DNA from: Flavobacteriales bacterium
GTDB taxonomy: Bacteria > Bacteroidota > Bacteroidia > NS11-12g > UBA9320
Length of the DNA: 64,000 nt
Assembly: GCA_020635435.1 (NCBI GenBank)
Contig: JACJZU010000002.1
Location: 558,001-622,000, forward strand
Reading direction: 5' to 3'
This document shows, one piece after another, positions 42,956-52,392 of this stretch. A program made the position numbers and the translations under genes. The notes under the pieces are model-generated. The model was not told the DNA's origin. It worked only from the letters and a program-made list of their open reading frames with translations, and ran no database searches. Within the stretch, counting starts at the first letter, position 1. Each line of letters starts with the position of its first letter.

Positions 42956-44296
42956 GTGAAGATAATCATCGCCGGCGCAGGCGAAGTGGGATTTCACCTT
43001 GCGCGTTTACTTTCCCGGGAATCGCAGGACATCGTTCTCATCGATAACGATCAAAGGGTTCTGAATCGGGCTCAAAATGAACTCGATGCCTTTGTGATGC
43101 GAGGTAATGCCACATCACTGCGTGTGCTTGAAGAAGCCGAAGTAGCCGAGGCCGATCTGCTCATCGCGGTCACCTCGTCAGAAACTACCAATATCTCGGT
43201 CGCTACCATAGGCAAACAACTCGGTGCCAAAAAAACCATTGCCCGTGTAAATAACCCGGAATTTCTCGGGGCAAGCAGCAAGATCGATTTTGAGAAACTG
43301 GGTATTGATGTTCTGATCTCTCCGGAGGAACTGGCGGCCAAGGAGATATCCCGTCTCATACGCCGTTCTGCATTTACCGACGCGTTCGAGTTTGAATTCG
43401 GAAAGCTTCTCCTGCTGGGCGTCAACCTCGAGAATCACTCCGAGATCATCGGTCAGCGCTGCTTCGATGTGGGCTATGCAGGTGAAACCAAGAACTTCAC
43501 CACGATCGCAATTCAGCGCGCCAATAAAACGCTTGTTCCCGGACGCGACCTCACTTTTCAATTGGGCGACCATGCCTATTTCGTTTCCTGTCCCGATGGC
43601 GTGGAAGAAGTGCTCGCACTGGCCGGCAAGCAGTCCCTGCAGATCAAAAATGTAATGATCCTGGGTGGAGGTCGTGTGGGCATCAATACAGCATCTAAGA
43701 TCAAGAAACGCAGGAACGTGAAGATCATCGAAACCGATCCCCAGAAATGTTTCGAGATCGCCGACGAATTGTCCGATGTGCTCGTGATCAATGATGATGG
43801 GCACAACGTGAAACTCCTTGAGGAAGAGAATATAGTTGAGATGGACGCGTTCATCGCAGTTACCGGGAACTCCGAGACCAATATCATCAGCTGCCTCCTG
43901 GCCAAATCCTTTGGTGTAAAGAAGACCATTGCACTCGTGGAGAATATAGACTACATCAACCTTTCACAAACCATCGGTATCGACACACTGATCAACAAGA
44001 AACTCATTGCTGCCAACAATATATTCCGCTATGTGCGACAGGGAGTAGTGGTGAATATTGCGGGTCTGCACGGGGTGGAAGGGGAGATCCTCGAATTCGT
44101 GGTACACAAGGATAGCCTGATAACACGAAAACCACTGCGCGACATCAGTTTCCCGAAAGATGCCATCATCGGCGGACTTGTTCGACATAGAGAGGGTACG
44201 ATCATCACCGGGGATGAGCACCTCATCAGTGGCGACCGGGTTGTTGTATTTACCAAGAATAACGCTGTAAAAGACGTCGAGAAACTCTTCAATTAA
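42956..44296 (+). CDS. trkA: Trk potassium uptake system, NAD-binding gate TrkA
   Basis: A 446-residue cytosolic regulator of the TrkH channel. Two RCK_N/RCK_C pairs are present. The first nucleotide-binding strand-turn-helix is IIIAGAGEVGFHLA at residues 2-15, and the second is NVMILGGGRVGINTA near 230. The acidic residues that end strand 2 (IDNDQ, IETDP) favour NAD(H). Length is like E. coli TrkA (458). GTG at 42956 is the start. The stop TAA overlaps the trkH ATG by one base, so the two are translated together. Confidence 0.95.
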   Translation: MKIIIAGAGEVGFHLARLLSRESQDIVLIDNDQRVLNRAQNELDAFVMRGNATSLRVLEEAEVAEADLLIAVTSSETTNISVATIGKQLGAKKTIARVNNPEFLGASSKIDFEKLGIDVLISPEELAAKEISRLIRRSAFTDAFEFEFGKLLLLGVNLENHSEIIGQRCFDVGYAGETKNFTTIAIQRANKTLVPGRDLTFQLGDHAYFVSCPDGVEEVLALAGKQSLQIKNVMILGGGRVGINTASKIKKRRNVKIIETDPQKCFEIADELSDVLVINDDGHNVKLLEEENIVEMDAFIAVTGNSETNIISCLLAKSFGVKKTIALVENIDYINLSQTIGIDTLINKKLIAANNIFRYVRQGVVVNIAGLHGVEGEILEFVVHKDSLITRKPLRDISFPKDAIIGGLVRHREGTIITGDEHLISGDRVVVFTKNNAVKDVEKLFN

Positions 44297-45747
44297 TGCT
44301 GAACTGGAAGGTAATTCTCAATATTCTTGGCAGCCTCCTGATGCTCAATGGCTTCTTTATGGCTTTCGGTATTCCGGTGAGTCTTTATTATGGAGAGGGT
44401 GGACTGATCCCCATTCTGCTCAGTGCCGCTTTTACCGGGAATCTAGGATTTCTACTTTGGTTTGTCACGCGCAAGGGAGAGAAAACACTTCGAACAAAAG
44501 ACGGATACATCATCGTTACGGCCGGTTGGCTCGTTATGTCATTGAGTGGGTCCTTGCCCTATATGCTCAGCGGGGCGATCCCCCAATTCTCCAGCGCACT
44601 TTTTGAAACCATTTCGGGCTATACAACAACGGGTTCCTCCACACTGAGCGATATTGAGGCGCTGCCTAAAGGTATTTTATTCTGGCGTAGCCTCACCCAA
44701 TGGATCGGTGGCATGGGTATCATTGTGCTCACCGTTGCCATCCTTCCACTTTTGGGAGTGGGGGGTATGCAACTTTTTATGGCAGAATCTCCCGGTCCGA
44801 GTGCGGATAAACTCCACCCACGCATCACCGAAACAGCCAAGCGATTGTGGTTGATCTACGTGGGGCTTACCATCGTTGAATCCGTTCTGTTGAAAATGTT
44901 CGGAATGAATTGGTACGATGCAGTGAATCATGCCATGACCACGGTATCCACAGGTGGCTTCAGTACGATGAATGCCAGTATTGCCGCCTATGATAGCCCG
45001 GCCATACACTACACGATCAGCTTGTTCATGTTCTTCGGCGGTCTCAACTTTACCCTGATCTATTTCTTCCTGAAAGGCAGGGTTTCGCGTGTGTTTGAAA
45101 ATGAGGAATTCCGCTACTACCTCGGCATTCTCGTGTTGAGTATCACGGCCGGAATGATCTCCCTGCAACAGATGTTTCCCGATCGATGGAGTCAGAATCT
45201 GGATGAGATCGTATTCCAGGTTGTGAGTATTCTTACCACAACCGGATTTGCAACCGCAGATTATACCGCCTGGAGTCCGTTCCTCGTGCTCATGTTCTTC
45301 ATCCTCATGTTCTTCGGTGCAAGCGCCGGTTCCACGAGCGGAGGACTCAAGATCGTGCGCCATGTGATCATCACCAAGAACGGTCTCAGTGAATTGAAAC
45401 GACTCATCCACCCGAGCGCAGTAGTACCCGTTCGTTACAACGGCAAGGCCGTAGGTCAGAAGATCACCTACAACATCCTCGCATTTTTCTTCATTTACCT
45501 GGGTGTGTTCCTCATCGGAACCATTGTGATGACCATGTACAACTACGATCTGCTCACGGCTGCCGGGGCAACCATCTCTTCCCTGGGCAATATCGGACCG
45601 GGAATCGGAATGGTCGGGCCTATGTACAATTTCTCTCAGTTCCCGGAGTCGGCCAAGCTCATTCTGGCCTTTACCATGCTGCTGGGACGACTGGAATTAT
45701 TTACCATACTTCTCCTCTTCTCCAGACATTACTGGCGAAAAGTATAG
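44296..45747 (+). CDS. trkH: Trk potassium uptake channel TrkH
   Basis: A 483-residue membrane channel for K+ (or Na+/K+) uptake. It is made of four M1-P-M2 repeats. Filter-type segments TTTGSSTL, TVSTGGFST, LTTTGFATA and SLGNIGPGIG occur in order. KiWI-like TRKGEKTLRTKDGYIIV and QWIGGMGIIVL are also typical. It pairs with TrkA, encoded with a one-base overlap. Length matches E. coli TrkH (483). Confidence 0.96.
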   Translation: MLNWKVILNILGSLLMLNGFFMAFGIPVSLYYGEGGLIPILLSAAFTGNLGFLLWFVTRKGEKTLRTKDGYIIVTAGWLVMSLSGSLPYMLSGAIPQFSSALFETISGYTTTGSSTLSDIEALPKGILFWRSLTQWIGGMGIIVLTVAILPLLGVGGMQLFMAESPGPSADKLHPRITETAKRLWLIYVGLTIVESVLLKMFGMNWYDAVNHAMTTVSTGGFSTMNASIAAYDSPAIHYTISLFMFFGGLNFTLIYFFLKGRVSRVFENEEFRYYLGILVLSITAGMISLQQMFPDRWSQNLDEIVFQVVSILTTTGFATADYTAWSPFLVLMFFILMFFGASAGSTSGGLKIVRHVIITKNGLSELKRLIHPSAVVPVRYNGKAVGQKITYNILAFFFIYLGVFLIGTIVMTMYNYDLLTAAGATISSLGNIGPGIGMVGPMYNFSQFPESAKLILAFTMLLGRLELFTILLLFSRHYWRKV

Positions 45748-45781
45748 ACTTGAAGCCGATCGGAAAAGTGGCCAACCTCCT

Positions 45782-46831
45782 TTAGAGGATCAGCAGGGCA
45801 TCGCCGTAGGCGAGGAATCGGTATTCCTCCTTCACGGCCGTTTTGTAGAGTTGTTTCGTGAAATCGAGATCCCCGATGAACGCGGCAGTTGCCATGAGCA
45901 AGGTGGATTCGGGCTGATGGAAACTCGTGATGAAACTGGTCGGGATCTTGAAATCGTAAGGAGGGAACAGAAATTTATCCGTCCATTGATCGCTCGGATT
46001 GAGCATCCCAAACGCGGATACCGATGATTCCACCGCACGCAATACCGAGGTACCTACTGCACACACCTGTTTGCGCGCTGTCTTGGCCTTATTCACACGA
46101 TCGGCCACATCCTGAGAGATGAAGAAACTCTCGGAATCCATTTTATGTTTGGTGAGATCTTCAACTTCAACCGGACGCGAGGTGCCCAATCCGATATTCA
46201 GGTTGAGTTTGGCAAATTCACTGCCCTTGATCTCCATCCGCATCATCAACTCGCGGGTAAAATGCAGTCCGGCTTTAGGCGGGGCAATGGAACCATCCGT
46301 TTGAGCAAAAATGGTCTGATACCATTCCTGATCATCTTCCTCAACCGGACGTTTGATGTATTCCGGAAGCGGCGTTTCGCCCAGTTTATTGATGATATTG
46401 TTGAATTCTTCGTCGGTTCCGTCGAATAAGAAACGGATCGTACGACCGCGTGATGTCGTATTGTCGATCACTTCCGCAACCAATTCATCATCACCGAAGA
46501 AAAGTTTGTTGCCTACACGGATCTTTCGCGCCGGATCTACCAGTACATCCCACAAGCGCAATTCGTTGTTCAGTTCGCGCAACAGGAAAACCTCAATGCG
46601 CGCTCCGGTCTTCTCCTTGTTACCATACATCCGGGCCGGAAAAACCTTGGCATCATTCAGGATCAGCACATCTCCATCACCAAAGATGTCCAGAAGATCT
46701 CGAAATACCCGGTGCTCGATGCTCCGGTCGGAGCGGCGTACAACCATTAACCGGGCGTCATCGCGCTGACGTTCAGGATGTTGAGCGATCAGTTTTTCGG
46801 GGAGGGTGAACTTGAATTTGGAGAGTTTCAT
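45782..46831 (-). CDS. queA: S-adenosylmethionine:tRNA ribosyltransferase-isomerase QueA
   Basis: A 349-residue enzyme that moves the ribosyl part of AdoMet onto preQ1 in tRNA to give epoxyqueuosine. Family text includes FTLPEKLIAQHPERQRDDARLMV, DVLILNDAKVFPARMYG, SIAPPKAGLHFT (PTAGLHFT in most members, here PKAGLHFT), NIGLGTSRPV and SFHQPESTLLMA. Length is normal (about 350). It is convergent with trkH, with a 34-base gap. Confidence 0.96.
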   Translation of the reverse strand: MKLSKFKFTLPEKLIAQHPERQRDDARLMVVRRSDRSIEHRVFRDLLDIFGDGDVLILNDAKVFPARMYGNKEKTGARIEVFLLRELNNELRLWDVLVDPARKIRVGNKLFFGDDELVAEVIDNTTSRGRTIRFLFDGTDEEFNNIINKLGETPLPEYIKRPVEEDDQEWYQTIFAQTDGSIAPPKAGLHFTRELMMRMEIKGSEFAKLNLNIGLGTSRPVEVEDLTKHKMDSESFFISQDVADRVNKAKTARKQVCAVGTSVLRAVESSVSAFGMLNPSDQWTDKFLFPPYDFKIPTSFITSFHQPESTLLMATAAFIGDLDFTKQLYKTAVKEEYRFLAYGDALLIL

Positions 46832-46862
46832 GCAGGGAGGTCCTTTGACAAAAAAACGGCTG

Positions 46863-46870
46863 CAAAAATA
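46863..46870 (-). promoter_or_regulatory. -7 box (TATTTTTG) for queA
   Basis: Exact TAnnTTTG match on the minus strand, 31 bases before the queA ATG. No clear TTG -33. It lies in the 61-base gap between the kinase gene and queA. Confidence 0.4.
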
Positions 46871-46892
46871 CGAGTTATAACGATAAGTTGCG

Positions 46893-47876
46893 CTAATACA
46901 TTAGTTCCAGCGCTTCGGTATAGAGTGTATCCCTGTCAATCGGCACAACACCGAGTTTTTCGCAAACCAATCCACCGGCCAGATTCGACAATTCCGCCGT
47001 TAACTGCGCATTCAATCCCAGCCCTACACAAAGTGCCGCAACACTTATCACCGAATCACCTGCACCGCTTACATCAATTATCTTGCGTCGGTGTGCCGGA
47101 AATATCATGAACTTATCGTCGCGCAATATGGCCGTTCCGTCCTCGCTCAACGTCAGCATCACCGTTTTGGCATCGATCTTCGCCTGTAAACTCCTCATGG
47201 CCTCTTCTATTTCCTGTAAACTGCTTAGGGAATGCATCAGGTTCAACCCCTCCACCAACTCTTTCCGGTTTGGTTTGAACAGCGATACCCCTTTAAAGGA
47301 TAGGAAATGCTCTTTCTTCGGATCAACTACAACCGGTACATTGGACTTTGCTGCCAGTTTCAGCACATCGCGGATAACCCTCGGGCTGAGAACGCCCTTG
47401 TTGTAATCCTGGATCACCAGAATATCGGAAGATGTCAAAGCCACTTTCAGAACTGAGAGCACGGCATTTTCGATGGATCGGTCCAATGGCTCAGTATCCT
47501 CCTCATCTACCCGAAGCACCTGTTGCTTATTCCCGATGATCCTGGTTTTTACCGTTGTTCGTCTCCTCGGATCGCGGATCAGATCGCAATCGATCTCCTG
47601 TTCGGCAAACAGTTGTTCGAGATATTCGCCCTCCATATCGTTTCCGACAACCGAACATACCCGAACCGCTGCACCGAGATTCTTTAAGTTCAGAGCAACA
47701 TTTGCAGCTCCTCCGGCTCTGCGTTCCTTCGATTGAACCGAAACCACAGGCACAGGAGCCTCAGGGGATATGCGGTCAACTTTGCCGAAATAATAGGCAT
47801 CGAGCATTACATCACCCAATACCAGAACGCGCTGGCTAAGGAATTCGTTGAATATCTGTGTGATCTGATCTTTCAA
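46893..47876 (-). CDS. D-glycero-beta-D-manno-heptose-7-phosphate kinase (RfaE1-type)
   Basis: A 327-residue PfkB-fold kinase. Motifs are RVLVLGDVMLDAYYFGKVDRISPEAPVPVV (typical of RfaE/HldE domain I), the first PfkB signature in GGAANVALNLKNLGA, and the catalytic IDVSGAGDSVISV with its Asp near residue 271. It phosphorylates heptose 7-phosphate on the way to ADP-heptose for LPS core. It stops where E. coli HldE continues into the adenylyltransferase domain, so that activity must come from another gene. TTG at 47876 is the only start near the conserved N-terminus. It begins 1 base after the aminotransferase stop. Confidence 0.9.
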   Translation of the reverse strand: MKDQITQIFNEFLSQRVLVLGDVMLDAYYFGKVDRISPEAPVPVVSVQSKERRAGGAANVALNLKNLGAAVRVCSVVGNDMEGEYLEQLFAEQEIDCDLIRDPRRRTTVKTRIIGNKQQVLRVDEEDTEPLDRSIENAVLSVLKVALTSSDILVIQDYNKGVLSPRVIRDVLKLAAKSNVPVVVDPKKEHFLSFKGVSLFKPNRKELVEGLNLMHSLSSLQEIEEAMRSLQAKIDAKTVMLTLSEDGTAILRDDKFMIFPAHRRKIIDVSGAGDSVISVAALCVGLGLNAQLTAELSNLAGGLVCEKLGVVPIDRDTLYTEALELMY

Positions 47877-47877
47877 A

Positions 47878-49077
47878 TCAGGGCGTTAGTTTGGCCAGGG
47901 CCTCTTCCATTCGCTTCATGGCTTCTTTCAGATCCTCCATGGATGCAGCATAGCTGATGCGTACGCACTCCGGATTGCCAAATGCGCTGCCGGATACTAA
48001 ACTCACATGGCCAACATCGAGCAAGTACAGACAAAGATCCAGGGAGTTATGGATCACTTTATCGCCCCACATCTTCCCGAAATATACGCTCACATCGGGA
48101 AATACATAAAAAGCCCCCTCCGGTTTATTTGGTACGATGCCCGGAATCTGCTCAAGAGCCTTCACCACAAAATCCCTACGCTTTTTAAAGGTCTTGTTCA
48201 TCTGCTTTGTGGGTGCCAGCGTTTGAGTAAGGGCGGCCAATGTAGCCCGCTGTGCGATGGAATTTGCACCGGATGTGAACTGTCCCTGCAGTTTCTCACA
48301 GGCCTTGGCAACCCACAGCGGCGCACCAATATAACCGATCCTCCACCCGGTCATGGCAAATCCCTTGGAAACTCCGTTCACAGTGATCACCCGGTCTTTC
48401 AATTTAGGATTGGTTCCAATGCTTATGTGTTTTCCGGTGTATTGTATGTGCTCATAGATCTCGTCGGAGACTACCAGAATGTCGGGGTGTTGTGCCAATA
48501 CATTGGCCACAGAATCGAGGAAATCCTTATGAAATACAGTTCCGCTGGGATTGCATGGAGAAGAGAACAGGAAAAGCTTACTTCTTCGGTTCAGCACCTT
48601 CCTCAACTCATCCGGATCGAACTGGTAATTATTTTCAATGGAACTGTGCAGGATCACAGGAACACCTCCGGCAAGTTTGACCATTTCGGTATAACTCACC
48701 CAATACGGAGCCGGTATGATCACCTCATCGCCCTGATTCACCAGACTCATGATCACATTCATGATACTGTGCTTGGCACCGCTCGATACAACGATCTGCT
48801 CTGCCGTGTAATCCAGCCCGTTCTCCTTTCGGAACTTCTCACTGATGGCCTCGCGCAGATCCGCATAACCGGTAACAGGCGGATACTTCGTGTATCCTGC
48901 GTCCAGCGCCTCATGTGCCGCTTGTATAATATGATCGGGAGTGCCGAAATCCGGCTCACCAATACTCAGATTGATGACATGTACGCCCTGAGCACTCAGC
49001 TCCCGGGCCTTTTTTGTCATCACCAGCGTCTGAGATTCAGTAACCCTCCGTATCCTGTCCGATAATAAGTGATCCAT
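47878..49077 (-). CDS. aspartate aminotransferase-type PLP enzyme (class I)
   Basis: A 399-residue aminotransferase of the AspB/AspC-like branch. It has INLSIGEPDFGTP, APYWVSYTEM, SPCNPSGTVFHK with the substrate-binding Asn, the pyridoxal Lys in NGVSKGFAMTGWRIGYIG, and the C-terminal Arg region FGNPECVRISYA. It probably exchanges amino groups between aspartate and 2-oxoglutarate, although this branch also includes prephenate-type enzymes. It heads a two-gene unit with the heptose kinase. A one-mismatch -7 box (TAATTTAG) lies 7 or so bases ahead of its ATG. Confidence 0.92.
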   Translation of the reverse strand: MDHLLSDRIRRVTESQTLVMTKKARELSAQGVHVINLSIGEPDFGTPDHIIQAAHEALDAGYTKYPPVTGYADLREAISEKFRKENGLDYTAEQIVVSSGAKHSIMNVIMSLVNQGDEVIIPAPYWVSYTEMVKLAGGVPVILHSSIENNYQFDPDELRKVLNRRSKLFLFSSPCNPSGTVFHKDFLDSVANVLAQHPDILVVSDEIYEHIQYTGKHISIGTNPKLKDRVITVNGVSKGFAMTGWRIGYIGAPLWVAKACEKLQGQFTSGANSIAQRATLAALTQTLAPTKQMNKTFKKRRDFVVKALEQIPGIVPNKPEGAFYVFPDVSVYFGKMWGDKVIHNSLDLCLYLLDVGHVSLVSGSAFGNPECVRISYAASMEDLKEAMKRMEEALAKLTP

Positions 49078-49392
49078 TCAGGCCGCTAAATTACTCAGAA
49101 ATGGAATTGCCTAGTAGATCTCCTCGATTATCCCTGCGCATTAATACGTCGTTTTTTTGCGATCGAGGGTGGATCCCTCCTAATCGTATCTCCCCTGTGA
49201 AACCGTTTTCGGAAGGAATAATGACAGTTTTACCGTTTTTAAACCGTGAGCACGTTGTGTTTCGGAAATATTGACAGTATTATAGAATGCAAACTCCGGT
49301 TTTCCGTCGGAATGTCGGGTTATACGGGCTGGCCGATGCTTTGAGCCTGAGGAAGAAAATCCACAAGAAAAACAATATAAAGGAATAGAAAT
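49078..49392. promoter_or_regulatory. intergenic region between divergent aminotransferase and clpB genes
   Basis: A 315-base region that should hold both promoters. It contains two imperfect copies of a TTTCGGAA-(n)-ATAnTGACAGTnTTA element at 49207-49232 and 49260-49283. They may be paired promoter or operator boxes for clpB. No CIRCE inverted repeat, the HrcA site, is present. No small gene or RNA is evident. Confidence 0.35.
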
Positions 49393-51987
49393 ATGAACCT
49401 GAATCAATTCACGATAAAATCACAGGAGGCCATTCAGAAAGCGCAGGAACTCGCCATGAGTGCCTCAAACCAGGCCATTGAAACCGGCCATTTACTAAAG
49501 GGGATCCTGATCACCGACGAGGAAGTGATCCGTTTTGCACTGAAAAAAGTGAATGCCAATGTACAGCGCATTGAGCAAACACTGGATGCCATCCTGCAAA
49601 GCTACGCCCGGGTAGACGGGGGCGGACAGTATCTATCACGCGATGCGAACGCCGCACTGGTGAAAGCACAGACCTACCTCAAAGAATTCGGAGATGAATT
49701 CGTTACAGTTGAACACCTGTTTCTGGCGCTTCTCAATGGGAATGACCAGATCGCGAATATGCTGAAGGATGCCGGTGTGGCTGATAAAGAAATACGTGCC
49801 GCCTTCCGTCAACTTCGCGGTGGGAGTAAGGTAACGAGTTCCAGTGCCGAAGCGCAATATAATGCGCTCAACAAATATGCCCGGAACCTCAACGAACTGG
49901 CTGAGGCAGGTAAGCTCGATCCCGTGATCGGCCGAGACGACGAGATCCGCCGTGTTCTGCAGATCCTGTCGCGCCGTACAAAGAACAATCCGGTGCTCAT
50001 CGGTGAACCCGGTGTTGGTAAAACCGCGATCGCAGAGGGGTTGGCGCACCGTATCGTGAGTGGCGATGTGCCTGAGAATTTAAAGAGCAAGAAAATATTC
50101 TCACTCGATATGGGGGCCCTCATTGCCGGAGCCAAGTATAAGGGCGAGTTTGAAGAACGTCTGAAAGCGGTCGTGAAGGAAGTGATCGACTCAGATGGAG
50201 AACTCATCTTGTTCATAGACGAGATCCATACTTTGGTAGGTGCAGGGGCATCGGGAGAAGGGGCCATGGATGCCGCGAATATCCTGAAACCGGCATTGGC
50301 CCGTGGCGAATTGCGCGCCATCGGCGCAACCACGCTGGCCGAATACCAGAAGTACATCGAAAAGGATAAGGCCCTGGAACGCCGATTTCAGAATGTACTG
50401 GTCGATGAACCCGACACACAGGATGCGATCAGCATATTGCGCGGACTCAAAGAGAAGTATGAGGTACATCACAAGGTGCGCATAAAAGATGAAGCGATAA
50501 TCGCTGCCGTTGAGCTTTCCCAGCGCTATATAAGCGATCGTTTTCTGCCCGATAAGGCCATCGACCTGATCGATGAGGCAGCAGCCAAATTACGGCTCGA
50601 GATAGACTCCGTTCCGGAAGAACTCGATGAGATCGAACGCCGCATCATGCAGCTGGAAATTGAACGCGAAGCGATCAAACGGGAGAATGACCATTCGAAA
50701 CTCGAAAAACTCAATGAAGAGATCGCCAACTTGAGTGAGGAACGCAATCAACTCAAAGCGCGCTGGCAGGCTGAAAAAGATATCGTGGATAATATTCAGC
50801 TCAAAAAAGAACAGATCGAACAATTCAAACTCGAAGCGGAACAAGCTGAACGAGGTGGTGATTTCGGACGGGTGGCGGAGCTGCGATATGGCAAAATACG
50901 TGAGGCACAACAGGAACTCGACAACCTGAAAGCCGAACTGGACAGCAAGCAAAGCGAACATTCTCTCGTAAAAGAAGAAGTAACACGCGAGGATATAGCC
51001 GACGTGGTGAACCGCTGGACCGGAATACCTGTAAAAAGCATGCTACAGGGAGAACGGGAGAAATTGCTCCATCTTGAAGAAGAATTACACAAGCGCGTGG
51101 TCGGACAGGAAGAGGCGATCTCCGCCATTTCGGATGCCATAAGGCGCAGCCGGGCCGGTTTGAGCGACCCGGGTAAACCGATCGGTTCATTCATATTCCT
51201 CGGAACTACCGGAGTGGGGAAAACCGAACTCGCCAAGGCATTAGCCGAATACCTCTTCGATCAGGAAAATGCGATGGTTCGCATCGATATGAGTGAATAT
51301 CAGGAGAAACACACCGTTTCGCGACTTATCGGAGCACCTCCCGGCTATGTTGGGTATGATGAAGGCGGTCAGCTCACCGAAGCAGTGCGCCGAAAACCAT
51401 ACAGCGTGATCCTCCTCGACGAGATCGAGAAAGCACACCCCGATGTTTTCAATATCCTGCTCCAGGTACTGGACGATGGCAGGCTCACCGACAACAAAGG
51501 TCGAACCGCCAACTTTCGGAATACCATTGTGATCATGACCTCCAATATCGGTTCACACCTGATACAGGAACGCTTCGAGAATCTGGAAAGCGATCGGGAA
51601 ACCATCATCGCCAAAACGAAACTTGAAGTTTTTGAATTGCTGAAGAAGACCATCAGACCGGAATTCCTGAACCGAATCGACGAACTTATCATGTTCACCC
51701 CGCTCGATCGCGACGAGGTGCGCTCCATTGTCGATATTCAGATCGATTCCCTGAAGAAACGCATGGAACAAATGGGCGTTGATCTGGACGTAGGAGAGGA
51801 GGCCCGCGATTGGCTGGCTGAACTTGGTTTTGATCCGCAATTCGGAGCTCGTCCACTTAAAAGGGTCATCCAAAAGGAGATCCTGAACGAACTTTCCAAG
51901 GAGATCCTGAAAGGTACTGTTTCCAACGATTCGAGGATACTTATTCGCTTGAACAGCAAGAAGCAATTCGAATTCGTGAACGAATAA
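49393..51987 (+). CDS. clpB: ATP-dependent disaggregase ClpB
   Basis: An 864-residue Hsp100 chaperone that works with DnaK to pull apart protein aggregates. It has an N-domain (MNLNQFTIKSQEAIQKAQEL), a first AAA+ domain with Walker A GEPGVGKTAIAEG and Walker B LILFIDEIHTL, and a long coiled-coil middle domain (about residues 405-525). A second AAA+ domain has GTTGVGKTELAKA and VILLDEIEKAHPDV. The aromatic pore loops AGAKYKGEFEERL and GAPPGYVGYDEGG are present. Length matches the family (about 860). It is a single gene, probably heat-regulated, with a strong palindrome 31 bases after its stop. Confidence 0.98.
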   Translation: MNLNQFTIKSQEAIQKAQELAMSASNQAIETGHLLKGILITDEEVIRFALKKVNANVQRIEQTLDAILQSYARVDGGGQYLSRDANAALVKAQTYLKEFGDEFVTVEHLFLALLNGNDQIANMLKDAGVADKEIRAAFRQLRGGSKVTSSSAEAQYNALNKYARNLNELAEAGKLDPVIGRDDEIRRVLQILSRRTKNNPVLIGEPGVGKTAIAEGLAHRIVSGDVPENLKSKKIFSLDMGALIAGAKYKGEFEERLKAVVKEVIDSDGELILFIDEIHTLVGAGASGEGAMDAANILKPALARGELRAIGATTLAEYQKYIEKDKALERRFQNVLVDEPDTQDAISILRGLKEKYEVHHKVRIKDEAIIAAVELSQRYISDRFLPDKAIDLIDEAAAKLRLEIDSVPEELDEIERRIMQLEIEREAIKRENDHSKLEKLNEEIANLSEERNQLKARWQAEKDIVDNIQLKKEQIEQFKLEAEQAERGGDFGRVAELRYGKIREAQQELDNLKAELDSKQSEHSLVKEEVTREDIADVVNRWTGIPVKSMLQGEREKLLHLEEELHKRVVGQEEAISAISDAIRRSRAGLSDPGKPIGSFIFLGTTGVGKTELAKALAEYLFDQENAMVRIDMSEYQEKHTVSRLIGAPPGYVGYDEGGQLTEAVRRKPYSVILLDEIEKAHPDVFNILLQVLDDGRLTDNKGRTANFRNTIVIMTSNIGSHLIQERFENLESDRETIIAKTKLEVFELLKKTIRPEFLNRIDELIMFTPLDRDEVRSIVDIQIDSLKKRMEQMGVDLDVGEEARDWLAELGFDPQFGARPLKRVIQKEILNELSKEILKGTVSNDSRILIRLNSKKQFEFVNE

Positions 51988-52018
51988 CGCATATAGGCCA
52001 GACTGGTCTATTTGCAAA

Positions 52019-52046
52019 GGAGCCGCGGTGTGCACACCGCGGCTCC
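52019..52046. terminator. 28-base perfect palindrome after clpB
   Basis: GGAGCCGCGGTGTG is followed at once by its exact reverse complement. This is a 14-base stem with no spacer, of which about 12 pairs could form in RNA. It is very GC-rich compared with its surroundings. No T-run follows, so it is either a clpB transcript end or the first element of the repeat island. Confidence 0.5.
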
Positions 52047-52052
52047 ACGCCT

Positions 52053-52392
52053 AAAAAATCCTTCCATTATCTGTGTTGATCTGTGTGATCTGTGGTGAAA
52101 TAGCGACGTAAATTCCTTGCACCACAGATTACACAGACTTACACAGATTTTTCACAGATTACTTTGTCCTTCGTGATCTTTATGAATCGGTATGATCCGT
52201 GGAGCAAGATCTGCAGCCAGGTCGCGGCAGCTTATCCTTCGCTTAGGGCTTGCGCAGCCCTATAACCCGCGCCTACTTTTTTGGCTCAAAAAGTAGGCAA
52301 AAGAGCTTCGGGAATTTAAAGCGCACGGCCCACAACGCGCGCACCCACAAATTCCCGAACCTAAACAAGGATCTTCTCGTTCTCAAAGCTTT
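52053..52392. repeat. extragenic repeat unit 1
   Basis: A 340-base unit starting AAAAAATCCTTCCATTATCTG. It holds a 29-base imperfect inverted pair (52069-52097 with 52120-52148, 22-base loop) made of ATCTGTG words. It also holds an 11-base perfect inverted pair GCCTACTTTTT/AAAAAGTAGGC (52271-52298). It ends with an AAGGATCTTCTCGTTCTCAAAGC block shared by all units. No coding content is credible. Confidence 0.8.

Noticed and set aside
48007..49065. 352-codon + strand ORF
   Set aside because: Antisense to the aminotransferase gene, which carries all family motifs; a shadow frame.
49078..49392. CIRCE/HrcA operator ahead of clpB
   Set aside because: No TTAGCACTC-N9-GAGTGCTAA inverted repeat is present.
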